A stretch of DNA of 64,000 nucleotides from the NCBI RefSeq assembly GCF_025770735.1, contig NZ_JAODPB010000003.1, forward strand, positions 372,001 to 436,000, in the 5' to 3' direction. Origin of the DNA: Shouchella tritolerans. GTDB taxonomy: Bacteria; Bacillota; Bacilli; Bacillales; Bacillaceae_D. Below the pieces are notes generated by a model that ran no database searches, had not been told where the DNA came from, and saw only the letters and a list, made by a program, of their open reading frames with translations. A program made the translations under genes and the position numbers. Positions 42,869 to 52,035 of the stretch are shown here, one piece after another. Within the stretch, counting starts at the first letter, position 1; every line of letters begins with the position of its first letter.

Positions 42869-44386
42869 ATGGATAAAAAAGAAGCGAGAAGGATGAAAAA
42901 AGAACAAAGAGCATTGGAAAAGGCGGAAAGAGAGAAGAAGTTCCGACGTGCGAAAAGTTGGCAGTTAGCCGTATATCCTTTACAAAGTATTGGACATAAT
43001 GGTTTTATGTTTCTAATGACACTAGTATCCTACTATGCAGCAGGGATTGTAGGACTGGGAACCGTTGTTGCTTCCTACGTCATTACGGGTTCACGCATTT
43101 TTGATGGAATTACCGATCCGCTCATTGCTTTAATTGTTGACAAAACAAAGGGTAAATTTGGTAAAGTGAGAATTTTATTTGCTCTTTCCTACTTAACAAT
43201 GGGCCTATCAACTGTACTCCTGTTTTACACAAATCATTTAATAGCTGATGGATTCAAACTCGTTTACTTTATCCTTTTATATGTCATATTCATTATTGGG
43301 TATACGTTCTCTGGAATTGCAGGTAATATTGGAAATAACATTTTAACAAATGACCCACAACAACGCCCTGCTGTCGGCGGGTTTAGCACGATTTATACGA
43401 TGCTTTTTTATGCTGTTGCAACGGTATTTTTGACAATGTATTTAACAGGAAAATACACTTATAGCGATGTAGAATTATTCCATGAAATGACAATTTTCAC
43501 TCTTATTGTTGCGGCGGTTGGTTATGGGCTTGCAATAATAGCTATTCGCTCGAAGGACCGTACTGAAAATTTTGGAGTTGGAAAAAATACAGCACAGGTT
43601 AAGGTTAAAGATCTGTGGCCGATGTTAAAAGGTAACCGCCCCTTACAATTATTTGTCCTAACGATGGCTACAGATAAATTAAGTTTGCAAGTTTCTGGTA
43701 ATGCGGTTGTAAATGTCATGCTGTTTGGGATTGTGATTGGAAATTATGCGATGTTAGGTGTAACACAATCAATGGCTACGCTTCCTAATCTATTGGTTCT
43801 GTTTTTTGGAATTCGTTACGCTATGAGATTTGGTTCCAAAAAAGGGTATGTTCTCTCAACATGGGCTTGTATCATTGGTTATAGTCTATTATTCCTATTA
43901 CTATGGATAGGCGATCCGACACAAATTCGAATGGATAATATGGGATTCATGACGATTGCTTTCATATTCTTGTTTATTGTTAGTGGAGCTGTTCGCTTTA
44001 TGAGCTCTTCGTTTGTGCAGCCAATGCTAGCCGATATAGTTGATTACAATACGTATAAAACGAATCGTTATGCACCAGGATTGGTATCCTCCCTCTATAT
44101 ATTTATTGATAAGACGGTTTCTTCGTTACAACAAACCGTAGTAGGTTTATTACTTGCATTTATTGGGTTTAAAACCGCTTTTCCAGATGTGGACACACCT
44201 TATTCTGAAAGCCTATTTTGGATGGCAATGTTCCTTAACTTTGGGATATTAATTATTTCGTGGGGTCTATCGCTCATTGCCATGAAATTTTACGAACTTG
44301 ATAAAGAGCGGATGACTGAGATTCAGGAAGTGTTAGAGGAACGAAGAAACGGTCATTCTGGCGATCTGAATGTAATTGCAAAATAA
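42869..44386 (+). CDS. GPH-family (MelB-type) glycoside:cation symporter
   Basis: A 505-residue carrier with about 12 hydrophobic segments and a long basic N-terminal tail (MDKKEARRMKKEQRALEKAE). GSRIFDGITDPLIALIVDKTKGKFGKVR near residue 75 is the hallmark of the glycoside-pentoside-hexuronide family, and VQPMLADIVDYNTYKTNRYAPG near 387 matches its C-half. It imports glycosides for the flanking GH1, GH2 and GH3 enzymes. AAAGGAGAAGG precedes ATG 42869. Expression is probably under CcpA and the AraC-type regulator encoded next. Confidence 0.87.
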   Translation: MDKKEARRMKKEQRALEKAEREKKFRRAKSWQLAVYPLQSIGHNGFMFLMTLVSYYAAGIVGLGTVVASYVITGSRIFDGITDPLIALIVDKTKGKFGKVRILFALSYLTMGLSTVLLFYTNHLIADGFKLVYFILLYVIFIIGYTFSGIAGNIGNNILTNDPQQRPAVGGFSTIYTMLFYAVATVFLTMYLTGKYTYSDVELFHEMTIFTLIVAAVGYGLAIIAIRSKDRTENFGVGKNTAQVKVKDLWPMLKGNRPLQLFVLTMATDKLSLQVSGNAVVNVMLFGIVIGNYAMLGVTQSMATLPNLLVLFFGIRYAMRFGSKKGYVLSTWACIIGYSLLFLLLWIGDPTQIRMDNMGFMTIAFIFLFIVSGAVRFMSSSFVQPMLADIVDYNTYKTNRYAPGLVSSLYIFIDKTVSSLQQTVVGLLLAFIGFKTAFPDVDTPYSESLFWMAMFLNFGILIISWGLSLIAMKFYELDKERMTEIQEVLEERRNGHSGDLNVIAK

Positions 44387-44412
44387 TAGATACTAGGCAG
44401 AAATCCAGAGTG

Positions 44413-44452
44413 AAAGGGTCCAATCGTTCATTTCGAGACGTTTAGACCCTTT
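44413..44452. terminator. Bidirectional terminator between GPH and AraC-type genes
   Basis: AAAGGGTC (44413-44420) pairs with GACCCTTT (44445-44452), with extra inner pairs. A/T-rich ends on both sides suit convergent genes. Confidence 0.7.
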
Positions 44453-44470
44453 TCTTGACGTTACTCTATT

Positions 44471-45718
44471 TTACTCTTTTTGAAGGTGGTGTTTTTCCCG
44501 ATATTGTTTTGGCGTTACACCAACTAGCTTCTTAAATACTTTTGTAAAGTAGCTTTGATCATAGAAGTTTAAAGAGGAGCATATTTCTGGGATAGGCGTT
44601 TGACTATGTTGAAGCAGCTTTTTAGCTTCTTCAATTCGCTTAAGCCGGATGTAATCCGTTAGTGACATGCCAACCTCTTTTTTGAATAATACGGATAAGT
44701 ACTTCGGGCTTAAATGAACATACTCGGCAATGTCTTCATGAGCGATTTCTGTGTACAAATGGCGTACAACATAGTCTATGCACATACTAATTGTTTTTGA
44801 ATATCTTTCATGTTGTACTTGCTTTACTTCGGTTGTAAAGGTGAATAGCATTTCCTTTGTCATTTTTTTGACTTCATCAACATTATTTATTCGATCCAAT
44901 TGTTGTATGTAACGTTCATTTAACTGGAAAGCAATTTGAGCATTTAATCCACCGTCAATAGCAGCTCTGGCAACAAGTGTAATCAACGCCACAATATGTG
45001 TCTTTAAAGAGCGAAGATAGCTCGTCTTTGAGAAAGCGCTTGCATTCCCCTCCTCTTTTACAAAAACGGAGTTTTCTAAAGCGTCGACTCTTCCTTCTTT
45101 TACAATAGAGAGAATTTGTTTCTCAAATAAACGATCCTGAAAAGGTTGGGGATTGGCGTTTCTGAAATCATCTATCAGCAATTGTGCGTTGTTTTTAGCC
45201 GGTGTGATCACTTCTTTATGGTTAATTAAAACAGTGTCTGTGGCAATCAATACTCCATTTAATAGGTAGTTGATCATCACACTTATACTTATGAGCTTAT
45301 CTAAGGGGAAGGCAGGGACGGAATTGTAATAATTGAAGATTTCTTCTCGCTTAAAAAAAGCTCGTGCATCGTTTATTAGTCCATTAATGTTCTCATCTGT
45401 AATCGTATTTGTAATGGACGGTCCAATAATGAGGTTGCCGAGAAATTGGTCGTTGTCCATTACACTAATAGTAATAAATTTTTCGAAAAAAGCTGTTTTT
45501 CTAATGATAGGTGCAGAATAGGATTTACTGGAGTCAAACTGTAAGATATTTAATGAGCTCTTTTTTTCATTGTTATATAACGGATTTAATATTCGATTAT
45601 GCAAATATTTATAAGACATGTCAGCTTCATTCGGAACAAAAAAAGTAGCCAAGTCAAAGGTGCTTGTAATCAGTTCGCATTTACTCTTGATAATCTGAGA
45701 TTGTGAGTTCAAGACCAC
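44471..45718 (-). CDS. AraC-family transcriptional regulator
   Basis: A 415-residue regulator. The C-terminal ~100 residues hold the two AraC helix-turn-helix units: HEDIAEYVHLSPKYLSVLFK, then EVGMSLTDYIRLKRIEEAKKLL, and the second, IPEICSSLNFYDQSYFTKVF, then KKLVGVTPKQYR. The large N-terminal part has no recognised domain and probably senses the ligand. Start GTG 45718 is close (3 bases) to AAGGAG; TTG 45712 (9 bases) is equally possible. It is divergent from the GH3 gene and convergent with the sugar symporter gene, both likely targets. Confidence 0.84.
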   Translation of the reverse strand: MVLNSQSQIIKSKCELITSTFDLATFFVPNEADMSYKYLHNRILNPLYNNEKKSSLNILQFDSSKSYSAPIIRKTAFFEKFITISVMDNDQFLGNLIIGPSITNTITDENINGLINDARAFFKREEIFNYYNSVPAFPLDKLISISVMINYLLNGVLIATDTVLINHKEVITPAKNNAQLLIDDFRNANPQPFQDRLFEKQILSIVKEGRVDALENSVFVKEEGNASAFSKTSYLRSLKTHIVALITLVARAAIDGGLNAQIAFQLNERYIQQLDRINNVDEVKKMTKEMLFTFTTEVKQVQHERYSKTISMCIDYVVRHLYTEIAHEDIAEYVHLSPKYLSVLFKKEVGMSLTDYIRLKRIEEAKKLLQHSQTPIPEICSSLNFYDQSYFTKVFKKLVGVTPKQYREKHHLQKE

Positions 45719-46029
45719 CTACTCCTTATTGTACCTGATAACAAATAATTACTTCCATATTACTAAAAAAAGAACGAGGTTTCCATAAAGAAAAAACATG
45801 AAGTGTTATCATAATGCTATAAGTTATAAGCGTAATCGTTCTTTTAATAAGCTTTTATGAAAACGCATTAAAAAGATTTTCGTTTTCTAAAGGATTAATT
45901 ACATATGATCGAAATTGAAAATAAAACGGTTGCGAAATTAAAAAGAAGAATGAAGTGGACAGTTAGACTTTGTAAGTAAGTTCCATTGTCTTAAAATCTA
46001 TTACATTTCTAAATCTTGGAGGTTTAATC
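45719..46029. other. Divergent AraC/GH3 control region
   Basis: This 311-bp AT-rich region must hold both promoters. A partial cre-like motif (TGAAAACGCATTAA at 45858) is visible. A 24-codon frame at 45905-45979 has AAAGGA 10 bases upstream and could be a leader peptide, but the support is too weak to call a gene. Confidence 0.4.
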
Positions 46030-48516
46030 ATGCTTTACAAAGATCCAAGCAAAAGCGTAGCAGAAAGAGTAGAAGATCTATTAGGAAGAATGACACTAAA
46101 GGAAAAGGTAGCCCAACTATTTGGCCTAGTCAATCACGGGCAAGGCGATCCGATCCACCATGTGAGCGAGAATTATCAGCATGGGGTGGGCACGCTAAGC
46201 TTCTTAAACAGTTCTCAAACAGGAGATCATAAGAAGGATATGGAAACATTAGAAAAATTGCAATCTTTTTTTGTCAATGAAACACGATTAGGAATCCCTG
46301 TGCTTATTCATAATGAAGGCATAGCCGGCGCACAAATACCGGGCGCCACCACATTTCCTCAATCGATGAGTGTAGCATCCACGTGGGAGCCGGCATTAGC
46401 GAAAAAAATGGGAGAAGTAGTCAAGAAACAACTACTCGCTTTTGGCATCAATACGGTTCATTCGCCTCTTTTTGACTTGGGCCGTGATCCGAGGTGGGGA
46501 AGGATTGGCGAAACGTACGGCGAAGATCCTTATCTCGTTGCTCAAATGGGAACAGCATTTGTCAAAGGGGTACAAGGAAACAAAGAAATGATGGCCACGG
46601 CCAAACATTTTGTTGGATACGGAAATGCTGAAGGAGGCAGAAACGGGGGAGAGCAGCAAATAGGAGAAAGAAAGCTGCTTGATACGTACTGTTTTCCTTT
46701 TGAGGCTGCTATCCATGAAGCAGACGTAATGGGAATAATGAATAGCTATGGAATCTTGAATGAGCAGGCGGTGTCTACGTCCAAATGGTTATTAACCGAC
46801 ATTTTACGAAATAAGCTTGGATTCTCAGGTTTAGTTGTAGCAGATTATGGCAGTGTTAGTCACGCTCATTCACGTTACCGCGTTGCAGAGAGCCGAAAAG
46901 AAACGGCGGTCATGGCGCTTCAAGCTGGAATGGATGTAGAGCAACCGAATCATATCTGTTATCAGTACCTTGAAGAAGCAGTAGAGTCAGGAGAACTGGA
47001 CATAGAATATATTGACCGAGCTGTTCGCAGGGTGTTAGAGACTAAATTCACTTTAGGGTTGTTTGAGCGCCCATTTAAAACAGGTGACTTTCACGAAGAG
47101 ATTAAGAAGAAAGAATATCAAGCACTATCACAGGAAATTGCTGAGAAGTCGATCGTGCTTGTCAAAAATGATGAGGCAACTTTGCCATTAAAGAAAGGTC
47201 TAAAAATAGCGGTCATAGGGCCGTCTGCTAATAATAGTGTGAATTTCTTTGGGGGCTATTCGGCAGTAGGAACAGCAGATACAACAACCAGTGACTTTGA
47301 TCGTTCTGAAGATGACAATTTCATTAAAATGGCGTATGACACCGTCATTACGGAACATCGAGGTATGCTAAAATCACAGGGAATTGTTTTTGATGAGCGT
47401 CCTTCTCCAGAACAGAAGGAAATGATTATTGCAATGCTCAAGAAAAGAAGATCGACATCCAATAAGGTTTACAAAAACATGGATGAATTTAGCCAGCTCT
47501 TTTATCCTAATTGCAGAACGGTTAAAGAGATACTGGAAGAGGAATGTGGGCAAGAGAACATCATTTATGAAAAAGGCTGCGAAATCAATAGGCCTATTGA
47601 AGGCGGCATTGACAAGGTTAAGAAAGCGGTGCAACAAGCTGACGTGGTTATCGCGATTCTTGGCGGAAGAGAAAGTATGAGAGCCCCTGACGCAACGGCG
47701 GGAGAGAACAAGGATAACATTCATATCGATGTTGAAAAACCACAGTTAGAGATGATGGAAGAGGTCTTTCAACTTGATAAACCAGTCATTTCCGTTATAG
47801 TGGATGGAAGGCCTTTATCAAACCCATCAATTAACGAAAGAAGCAAGGCAGTGCTGTACGCTTGGTTGCCTGCGCAGGCGGGGGCGCAAGCTATTGTTAA
47901 TGTGTTAACAGGCAAAACCAATCCAAGTGGCAAGCTGCCAGTTACAATCGTTAAGGATAAAGGACAAATTCCAATGTACGCTAGCAGATCTCCTTTTTAT
48001 ATAGAGATTGACGAGTGGGCAGAGTACATTGACCATGATAAAAATAAGCCTTTGTATCCTTTGGGACATGGATTAAGTTATACATTTTTTGAGTACAGCG
48101 ACCTGTCACTAAATGAAGAAGTAGCGACGGACGGGCAGCTTCAAGTTACGTTCAACGTAAAAAATGTGGGTCCTTATCAGGGGGACGAAGTTGTACAACT
48201 CTACATACGAGACTGCTTTAGTAGGATTGCACGACCTACTAAACAGCTTGTAGGATTCGCCAAGGTTAACCTAAATATTCATGAATCAAAAGAAATTACA
48301 TTTACCGTTGATATGAGACAGTTGGCTTTTCATAACAATGATTTGAAACAAATAGTGGAGCCTGGAAAAATGGAAGTATATATTGCTGCTTCATCGGAGG
48401 ACATCCGTTTAAATGACTCCTTTAATGTAGTGGGAGAAGAGTTAATCATTGATCGAAAAGTGTTTTCTTCAAATGTAAAGATAAAATCAAACGTACAAAT
48501 AAAAGAAAGGATTTAA
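46030..48516 (+). CDS. Glycoside hydrolase family 3 (beta-glucosidase/xylosidase type)
   Basis: An 828-residue GH3 enzyme without signal peptide. N-terminal TIM barrel with GRDPRWGRIGETYGEDPYLV (residues 151-170), KHFVGYG at 192, and nucleophile D272 in LVVADYGSV. An alpha/beta sandwich domain and a C-terminal fibronectin-III-like domain (NVGPYQGDEVVQLYIRD) follow. The barrel-sandwich linkage contains an insertion around residues 440-510. It starts at ATG 46030 after GGAGG. It completes a set of three glycosidase families in this region, consistent with stepwise removal of different sugars. Confidence 0.88.
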   Translation: MLYKDPSKSVAERVEDLLGRMTLKEKVAQLFGLVNHGQGDPIHHVSENYQHGVGTLSFLNSSQTGDHKKDMETLEKLQSFFVNETRLGIPVLIHNEGIAGAQIPGATTFPQSMSVASTWEPALAKKMGEVVKKQLLAFGINTVHSPLFDLGRDPRWGRIGETYGEDPYLVAQMGTAFVKGVQGNKEMMATAKHFVGYGNAEGGRNGGEQQIGERKLLDTYCFPFEAAIHEADVMGIMNSYGILNEQAVSTSKWLLTDILRNKLGFSGLVVADYGSVSHAHSRYRVAESRKETAVMALQAGMDVEQPNHICYQYLEEAVESGELDIEYIDRAVRRVLETKFTLGLFERPFKTGDFHEEIKKKEYQALSQEIAEKSIVLVKNDEATLPLKKGLKIAVIGPSANNSVNFFGGYSAVGTADTTTSDFDRSEDDNFIKMAYDTVITEHRGMLKSQGIVFDERPSPEQKEMIIAMLKKRRSTSNKVYKNMDEFSQLFYPNCRTVKEILEEECGQENIIYEKGCEINRPIEGGIDKVKKAVQQADVVIAILGGRESMRAPDATAGENKDNIHIDVEKPQLEMMEEVFQLDKPVISVIVDGRPLSNPSINERSKAVLYAWLPAQAGAQAIVNVLTGKTNPSGKLPVTIVKDKGQIPMYASRSPFYIEIDEWAEYIDHDKNKPLYPLGHGLSYTFFEYSDLSLNEEVATDGQLQVTFNVKNVGPYQGDEVVQLYIRDCFSRIARPTKQLVGFAKVNLNIHESKEITFTVDMRQLAFHNNDLKQIVEPGKMEVYIAASSEDIRLNDSFNVVGEELIIDRKVFSSNVKIKSNVQIKERI

Positions 48517-48632
48517 GTCTGCAGGATCGAAATAAAAGCCGCCAAGTGGGAGTCCACTGGCGGTGAATCTGTTGTCTGAAGACAACCCCTGTCCTATGCA
48601 TGGGATGGGCTTTTTCGGCTTAAATCTGCAAT

Positions 48633-48665
48633 GCCAGCTATCTTTTCTAGTTAGCTGGCTTTTTT
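48633..48665 (+). terminator. Terminator after GH3
   Basis: GCCAGCTA (48633-48640) pairs with TAGCTGGC (48652-48659), followed by six T. Upstream, 48538-48562 contains another stem (CCGCCAAGTGG with CCACTGGCGG), so the 3' region is hairpin-rich. Confidence 0.8.
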
Positions 48666-48685
48666 CATGTAAACAGAGTGGTTCT

Positions 48686-49294
48686 CTACAAAGGATAGAA
48701 CCCTGTCTGATAAACAGCCTCAGCTATCCTCTCATAGCCACGGTTATTTGGATGGATCCCATCTTTTGCCAGATAATGAACTCCGTCTGAAAGAAAGCTA
48801 ATGTCAACGATGCGCACATGTGGATAGCGTTCCAACGTATATAAGCGCTGATTAAAACGAAAGAGATGCGACTGAATAACTGGAATTTTTGATAGCGGAT
48901 TGTAAAGGGTAAACACACGGACGATGTATGGTTTGCGATCATGTTGTTTTACGTAAGTGATCTGGCGGATAAGGTGATGTAAACAGGCGTAAACGCCAGC
49001 TGCAATTTTAGGGAGATGATCGACCGAGCCTGTTCTACTCGTTTGCCGTAAGGCGGTTAAAAAATTGTTCCCTCCAGCTGTAATCGTTATGATATTGGCA
49101 CGTTCGATTTTTTTAGAATGCCTAAAAGTCAAACTGGAGATCTGTTCACAGGTTAGCCCGTTTCTAGCCAGTTTAATTAGTTGGATCGGCTGTCCTAATC
49201 GGCGGCTTGCCATGTTCCGATAAGGTACGACAAATCCGTTGGTTGAGCCAACCCCTGTTACAAGCGAATCTCCAATTGCGACATATACATACAT
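48686..49294 (-). CDS. SGNH/GDSL-family hydrolase
   Basis: A 202-residue esterase-like protein. Block I AIGDSLVTGVGS has the catalytic Ser near residue 9, block III ITAGGNNFL near 74 has the Asn, and the C-terminal KDGIHPNNRGYERIA has the Asp-x-x-His pair near residue 182. There is no signal peptide. It could deacylate a sugar or lipid. It faces the GH3 gene, so removing acyl groups from the glycoside substrate is possible but unproven. It starts at ATG 49294 after GGAGGGAAG. Confidence 0.8.
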   Translation of the reverse strand: MYVYVAIGDSLVTGVGSTNGFVVPYRNMASRRLGQPIQLIKLARNGLTCEQISSLTFRHSKKIERANIITITAGGNNFLTALRQTSRTGSVDHLPKIAAGVYACLHHLIRQITYVKQHDRKPYIVRVFTLYNPLSKIPVIQSHLFRFNQRLYTLERYPHVRIVDISFLSDGVHYLAKDGIHPNNRGYERIAEAVYQTGFYPL

Positions 49295-49578
49295 GGCTTC
49301 CCTCCTTTTTTTTTAGTGTATGGACAGTGAAAAAAGGTGGAACGGCGCGCATCATTGCCAGATTTATTGCGTGATATCAGGTGGAAAAACAGCATGTTCA
49401 TTTCAAATGGGAAGAGGGAAATCGCTCCAAATCTGTCGTTTCCCTTTTAGGCTGCCGTTCAAGAAATACACATAAGGTGAATGGTGAATGACAGAAACGA
49501 GCTAAACAGCGAACGCGTTGAAACCGCTTTAACATTTTTGTTGCAAAAAACCAATTAGTTATGTTAGAGTAACTTTAA

Positions 49579-49611
49579 ATCACATAAGAGATCTTGGATC
49601 ACATATGTGAT
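49579..49611. promoter_or_regulatory. Candidate IclR operator of the galactonate operon
   Basis: ATCACATATGTGAT (49598-49611) is a perfect 14-bp palindrome, and a half site ATCACATA lies at 49579-49586. The cluster overlaps the region just before the IclR start, which fits autoregulation. Apart from this the 49295-49630 gap shows no gene. Confidence 0.5.
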
Positions 49612-49630
49612 TTTAGGAGGCGGATATAGA

Positions 49631-50380
49631 TTGTCGGTAAAATCAGCGGAAAGGGTTTTGCGTATTTTTGAATTGTTAAGCACCCATGTCAATGGGCTAA
49701 GTATTAAAGAAATTAGCGAAACCCTTGGGTTGCCGCAAAGTAGCACGTCTGCTTTAGTAAATACGCTTTATTGCGAAAATTATCTTTCTGTAAACCAAGC
49801 CAAAAAGTTTGCTCTTGGTCCAAAACTGATTCCGATTGGTAATGCCGCTCGTGAATCACTTGATCTTGCTTCGTTAAGCGCCGAATCGCTGCAACGATTA
49901 GCTGCAGCAGTAGAGGAGACGGTGTTTATGGCGCTACTTGCCAACCAGGAACTTGTATACGTGGCGAAAATCGACAGCAATCGCTCGATTCGGACGTCAG
50001 CGTATTTAGGCGGCCGAAAGCCTCTTTATTGCACGGGGCTTGGCAAGGCTTTTTTGACATTCATGCCGGAGGAGCAACGTGTCGATTATTTAGAACATGT
50101 ATCGCTTAAGCCGATCACCCCACACACAATCACCGATAAAGAGACGCTGCTGGCGCGTTTGCAAGAATATGAACAGCTAGGTTATGCGATTGATGATGAA
50201 GAAAATGAGGAAGGGCTGTACTGCGTGGCGGCGCCCATATTTGACGCATCAAAAGTAATGCAAGCGGCGATTAGCGTAGCAGGCCCAAAAGAGCGGATGC
50301 AAAGGCAAAAAAGCCAGATCGTGAAAAACGTGATCGACACAGCAAACGGAATTTCACAAAAGCTCGGATACGCTTTTTAA
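49631..50380 (+). CDS. IclR-family regulator of the galactonate operon
   Basis: A 249-residue regulator. N-terminal winged helix (SVKSAERVLRIFELLSTHVN, then LSIKEISETLGLPQSSTSAL) and C-terminal IclR effector domain (GRKPLYCTGLGKAFL, then YAIDDEENEEGLYCVAAPIF). IclR proteins such as KdgR sense sugar-acid intermediates. TTG 49631 is preferred, 11 bases after AGGAGG; the frame continues to a GTG at 49607 that lies within the palindrome. It leads the kinase, aldolase, dehydratase and permease genes and probably represses them. Confidence 0.86.
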   Translation: MSVKSAERVLRIFELLSTHVNGLSIKEISETLGLPQSSTSALVNTLYCENYLSVNQAKKFALGPKLIPIGNAARESLDLASLSAESLQRLAAAVEETVFMALLANQELVYVAKIDSNRSIRTSAYLGGRKPLYCTGLGKAFLTFMPEEQRVDYLEHVSLKPITPHTITDKETLLARLQEYEQLGYAIDDEENEEGLYCVAAPIFDASKVMQAAISVAGPKERMQRQKSQIVKNVIDTANGISQKLGYAF

Positions 50381-50409
50381 AGGAAGCCAGTACATGAAGA
50401 GGTGTTTGA

Positions 50410-51357
50410 ATGGATGTAGTAAGCATAGGAGAAACAATGGTGTTGTTTGCTCCTAAAGAGGACGGACAGCTTCGATACGCTTCTAATTTTTCAGCGCGTG
50501 TGGCCGGCGCAGAGACGAACACGTTGATCGGATTAGCGAAACTTGGTCATAAAACAGGCTGGATTAGTCGAGTCGGCGCAGACGAGTTAGGAGCGAAAAT
50601 CATCCAATCTGTCCGTGGCGAAGGCGTCGATACAACGTATGTAGCCATGGATGAACAGGCTCCAACGGGACTTTTTTTGAAAGAACAAACGACTGCGAAG
50701 ACGGCAAATATCCTTTACTACCGAAAGGGTTCTGCAGCGAGCCGTCTAGAGCCTGCTGATATTGATGAGGACTACGTTAAGAAAGCGAAGTTTCTTTATA
50801 TAACAGGGATTACGCCATTATTGAGCAAATCATGCGAGCAGACAACATTCGTATTAATAGAAATGGCCAAGAAGCATCATGTCAAAATCGTGTTTGACCC
50901 AAATATACGGAAAAAATTGCTGACAGAAGAGAAACAGAAGCGTTTGTTGGAGCGTCTGATTGGCATGGCTGATATCGTTTTGCCAGGCTCTGGGGAAGGC
51001 CAGTACTTATTCGGCACAAACAATAGCGAGGAAATTGCCGATCGCTGTTTACATCTTGGTGCTCGCCTTGCAGTCGTTAAACTAGGCGAAAAAGGCGCTT
51101 ATTACAAGAGTGCAAAACAGGTAGGCTATATTGCTCCATTCCCAGTAAAGGAAGTCGTTGACCCAATTGGCGCTGGCGACGGATTTGCCGCAGGCGTTTT
51201 ATCTGGTTTGCTAGATGGGCTCGCGATTGAAGAGGCAGTCGGGCGCGGTTGTGCGATAGGCGCTTTTGTTACCCAAGTGCACGGCGATATTGAAGGATTG
51301 CCCTCTCGGCAAACATTGCATGCTTTCCAACAAGATGGAGAAGACGTGAATCGTTAG
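50410..51357 (+). CDS. kdgK: 2-dehydro-3-deoxygluconate/galactonate kinase (PfkB family)
   Basis: A 315-residue ribokinase-type kinase phosphorylating 2-keto-3-deoxy sugar acids. MDVVSIGETMVLFAPKEDGQ opens it, AGAETNTLIGLAKLG follows near residue 34, VFDPNIRKKL near 160, and the catalytic DPIGAGDGFAAGVLSG near 253. It is followed 9 bp later by the aldolase gene. In this operon the substrate is the DgoD product, 2-keto-3-deoxygalactonate. Confidence 0.87.
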   Translation: MDVVSIGETMVLFAPKEDGQLRYASNFSARVAGAETNTLIGLAKLGHKTGWISRVGADELGAKIIQSVRGEGVDTTYVAMDEQAPTGLFLKEQTTAKTANILYYRKGSAASRLEPADIDEDYVKKAKFLYITGITPLLSKSCEQTTFVLIEMAKKHHVKIVFDPNIRKKLLTEEKQKRLLERLIGMADIVLPGSGEGQYLFGTNNSEEIADRCLHLGARLAVVKLGEKGAYYKSAKQVGYIAPFPVKEVVDPIGAGDGFAAGVLSGLLDGLAIEEAVGRGCAIGAFVTQVHGDIEGLPSRQTLHAFQQDGEDVNR

Positions 51358-51366
51358 GAGGAAAAT

Positions 51367-52035
51367 ATGGAAACGTTACAAGCCATTTATAAGCACCAAC
51401 TGATTGCGATTATCCGTGGTGTGCCGCCAGAGGACGCAGTGAAAATTGGAAGCGCTCTTAAGGAGGGAGGCATTCGCTTAGTTGAAGTCGCCCTTAATTC
51501 CCCTGACGCATTCGAATCGCTTCGTATGTTGTCAAGGGAACTGGGCCGCGAAATGAAAATTGGCGCTGGAACGGTCTTAGATCCGGAAGCGGCATTTTCA
51601 GCGATCCAAGCGGGGGCTGATTTTATCCTTTCCCCGACTGTAAAAGCGGCAACGATTGAAATGACGAAACGCTATGGCAAAGTCAGCATACCAGGTGCCT
51701 TTACGCCGACAGAAATTTTAAGCGCTTACGAGCTTGGAGCCGATATTGTCAAAGTTTTTCCGGCAAGCGCGGGCCCCGGTTACATCAAGGACATTCGCGG
51801 ACCGTTGTCCCATATTCCGCTTTTGCCAACAGGCGGAGTCAATGACCAGAACATTGGTGCTTTTAAACAAGCAGGAGCTGTCGGATTTGGCATTGGCAGT
51901 TCTTTAGTAGACGGCAAGGCCGAAGTGACGCCTGCCTATCTTCGCGAGCTTACGGAAAAAGCGAAAAACTATGTAGCGGCACTTGAGCAAGCAATGAAAG
52001 ATCAGAAAGAGGGGAGAACAAATATTGAAAATTAA
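51367..52035 (+). CDS. KDPG/KDPGal aldolase
   Basis: A 222-residue class I aldolase splitting 2-keto-3-deoxy-6-phospho sugar acids into pyruvate and glyceraldehyde 3-phosphate. [51 protein letters not shown] (substrate loop) and [11 protein letters not shown], then VKVFPAS with the Schiff-base lysine, are all present. It starts at ATG 51367 after AGGAGG and overlaps the dehydratase gene by 11 bases. Enzymes of this family often accept both gluco and galacto forms; context favours the galacto form. Confidence 0.88.
   Translation: METLQAIYKHQLIAIIRGVPPEDAVKIGSALKEGGIRLVEVALNSPDAFESLRMLSRELGREMKIGAGTVLDPEAAFSAIQAGADFILSPTVKAATIEMTKRYGKVSIPGAFTPTEILSAYELGADIVKVFPASAGPGYIKDIRGPLSHIPLLPTGGVNDQNIGAFKQAGAVGFGIGSSLVDGKAEVTPAYLRELTEKAKNYVAALEQAMKDQKEGRTNIEN

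Noticed and set aside
45905-45979. 24-codon leader-peptide ORF before GH3
   Set aside because: The ribosome site is weak and distant and there is no attenuator structure after it.
48563-48790. 75-codon frame between GH3 and the SGNH gene
   Set aside because: It runs through the terminator hairpin and into the convergent SGNH gene; a shadow frame.
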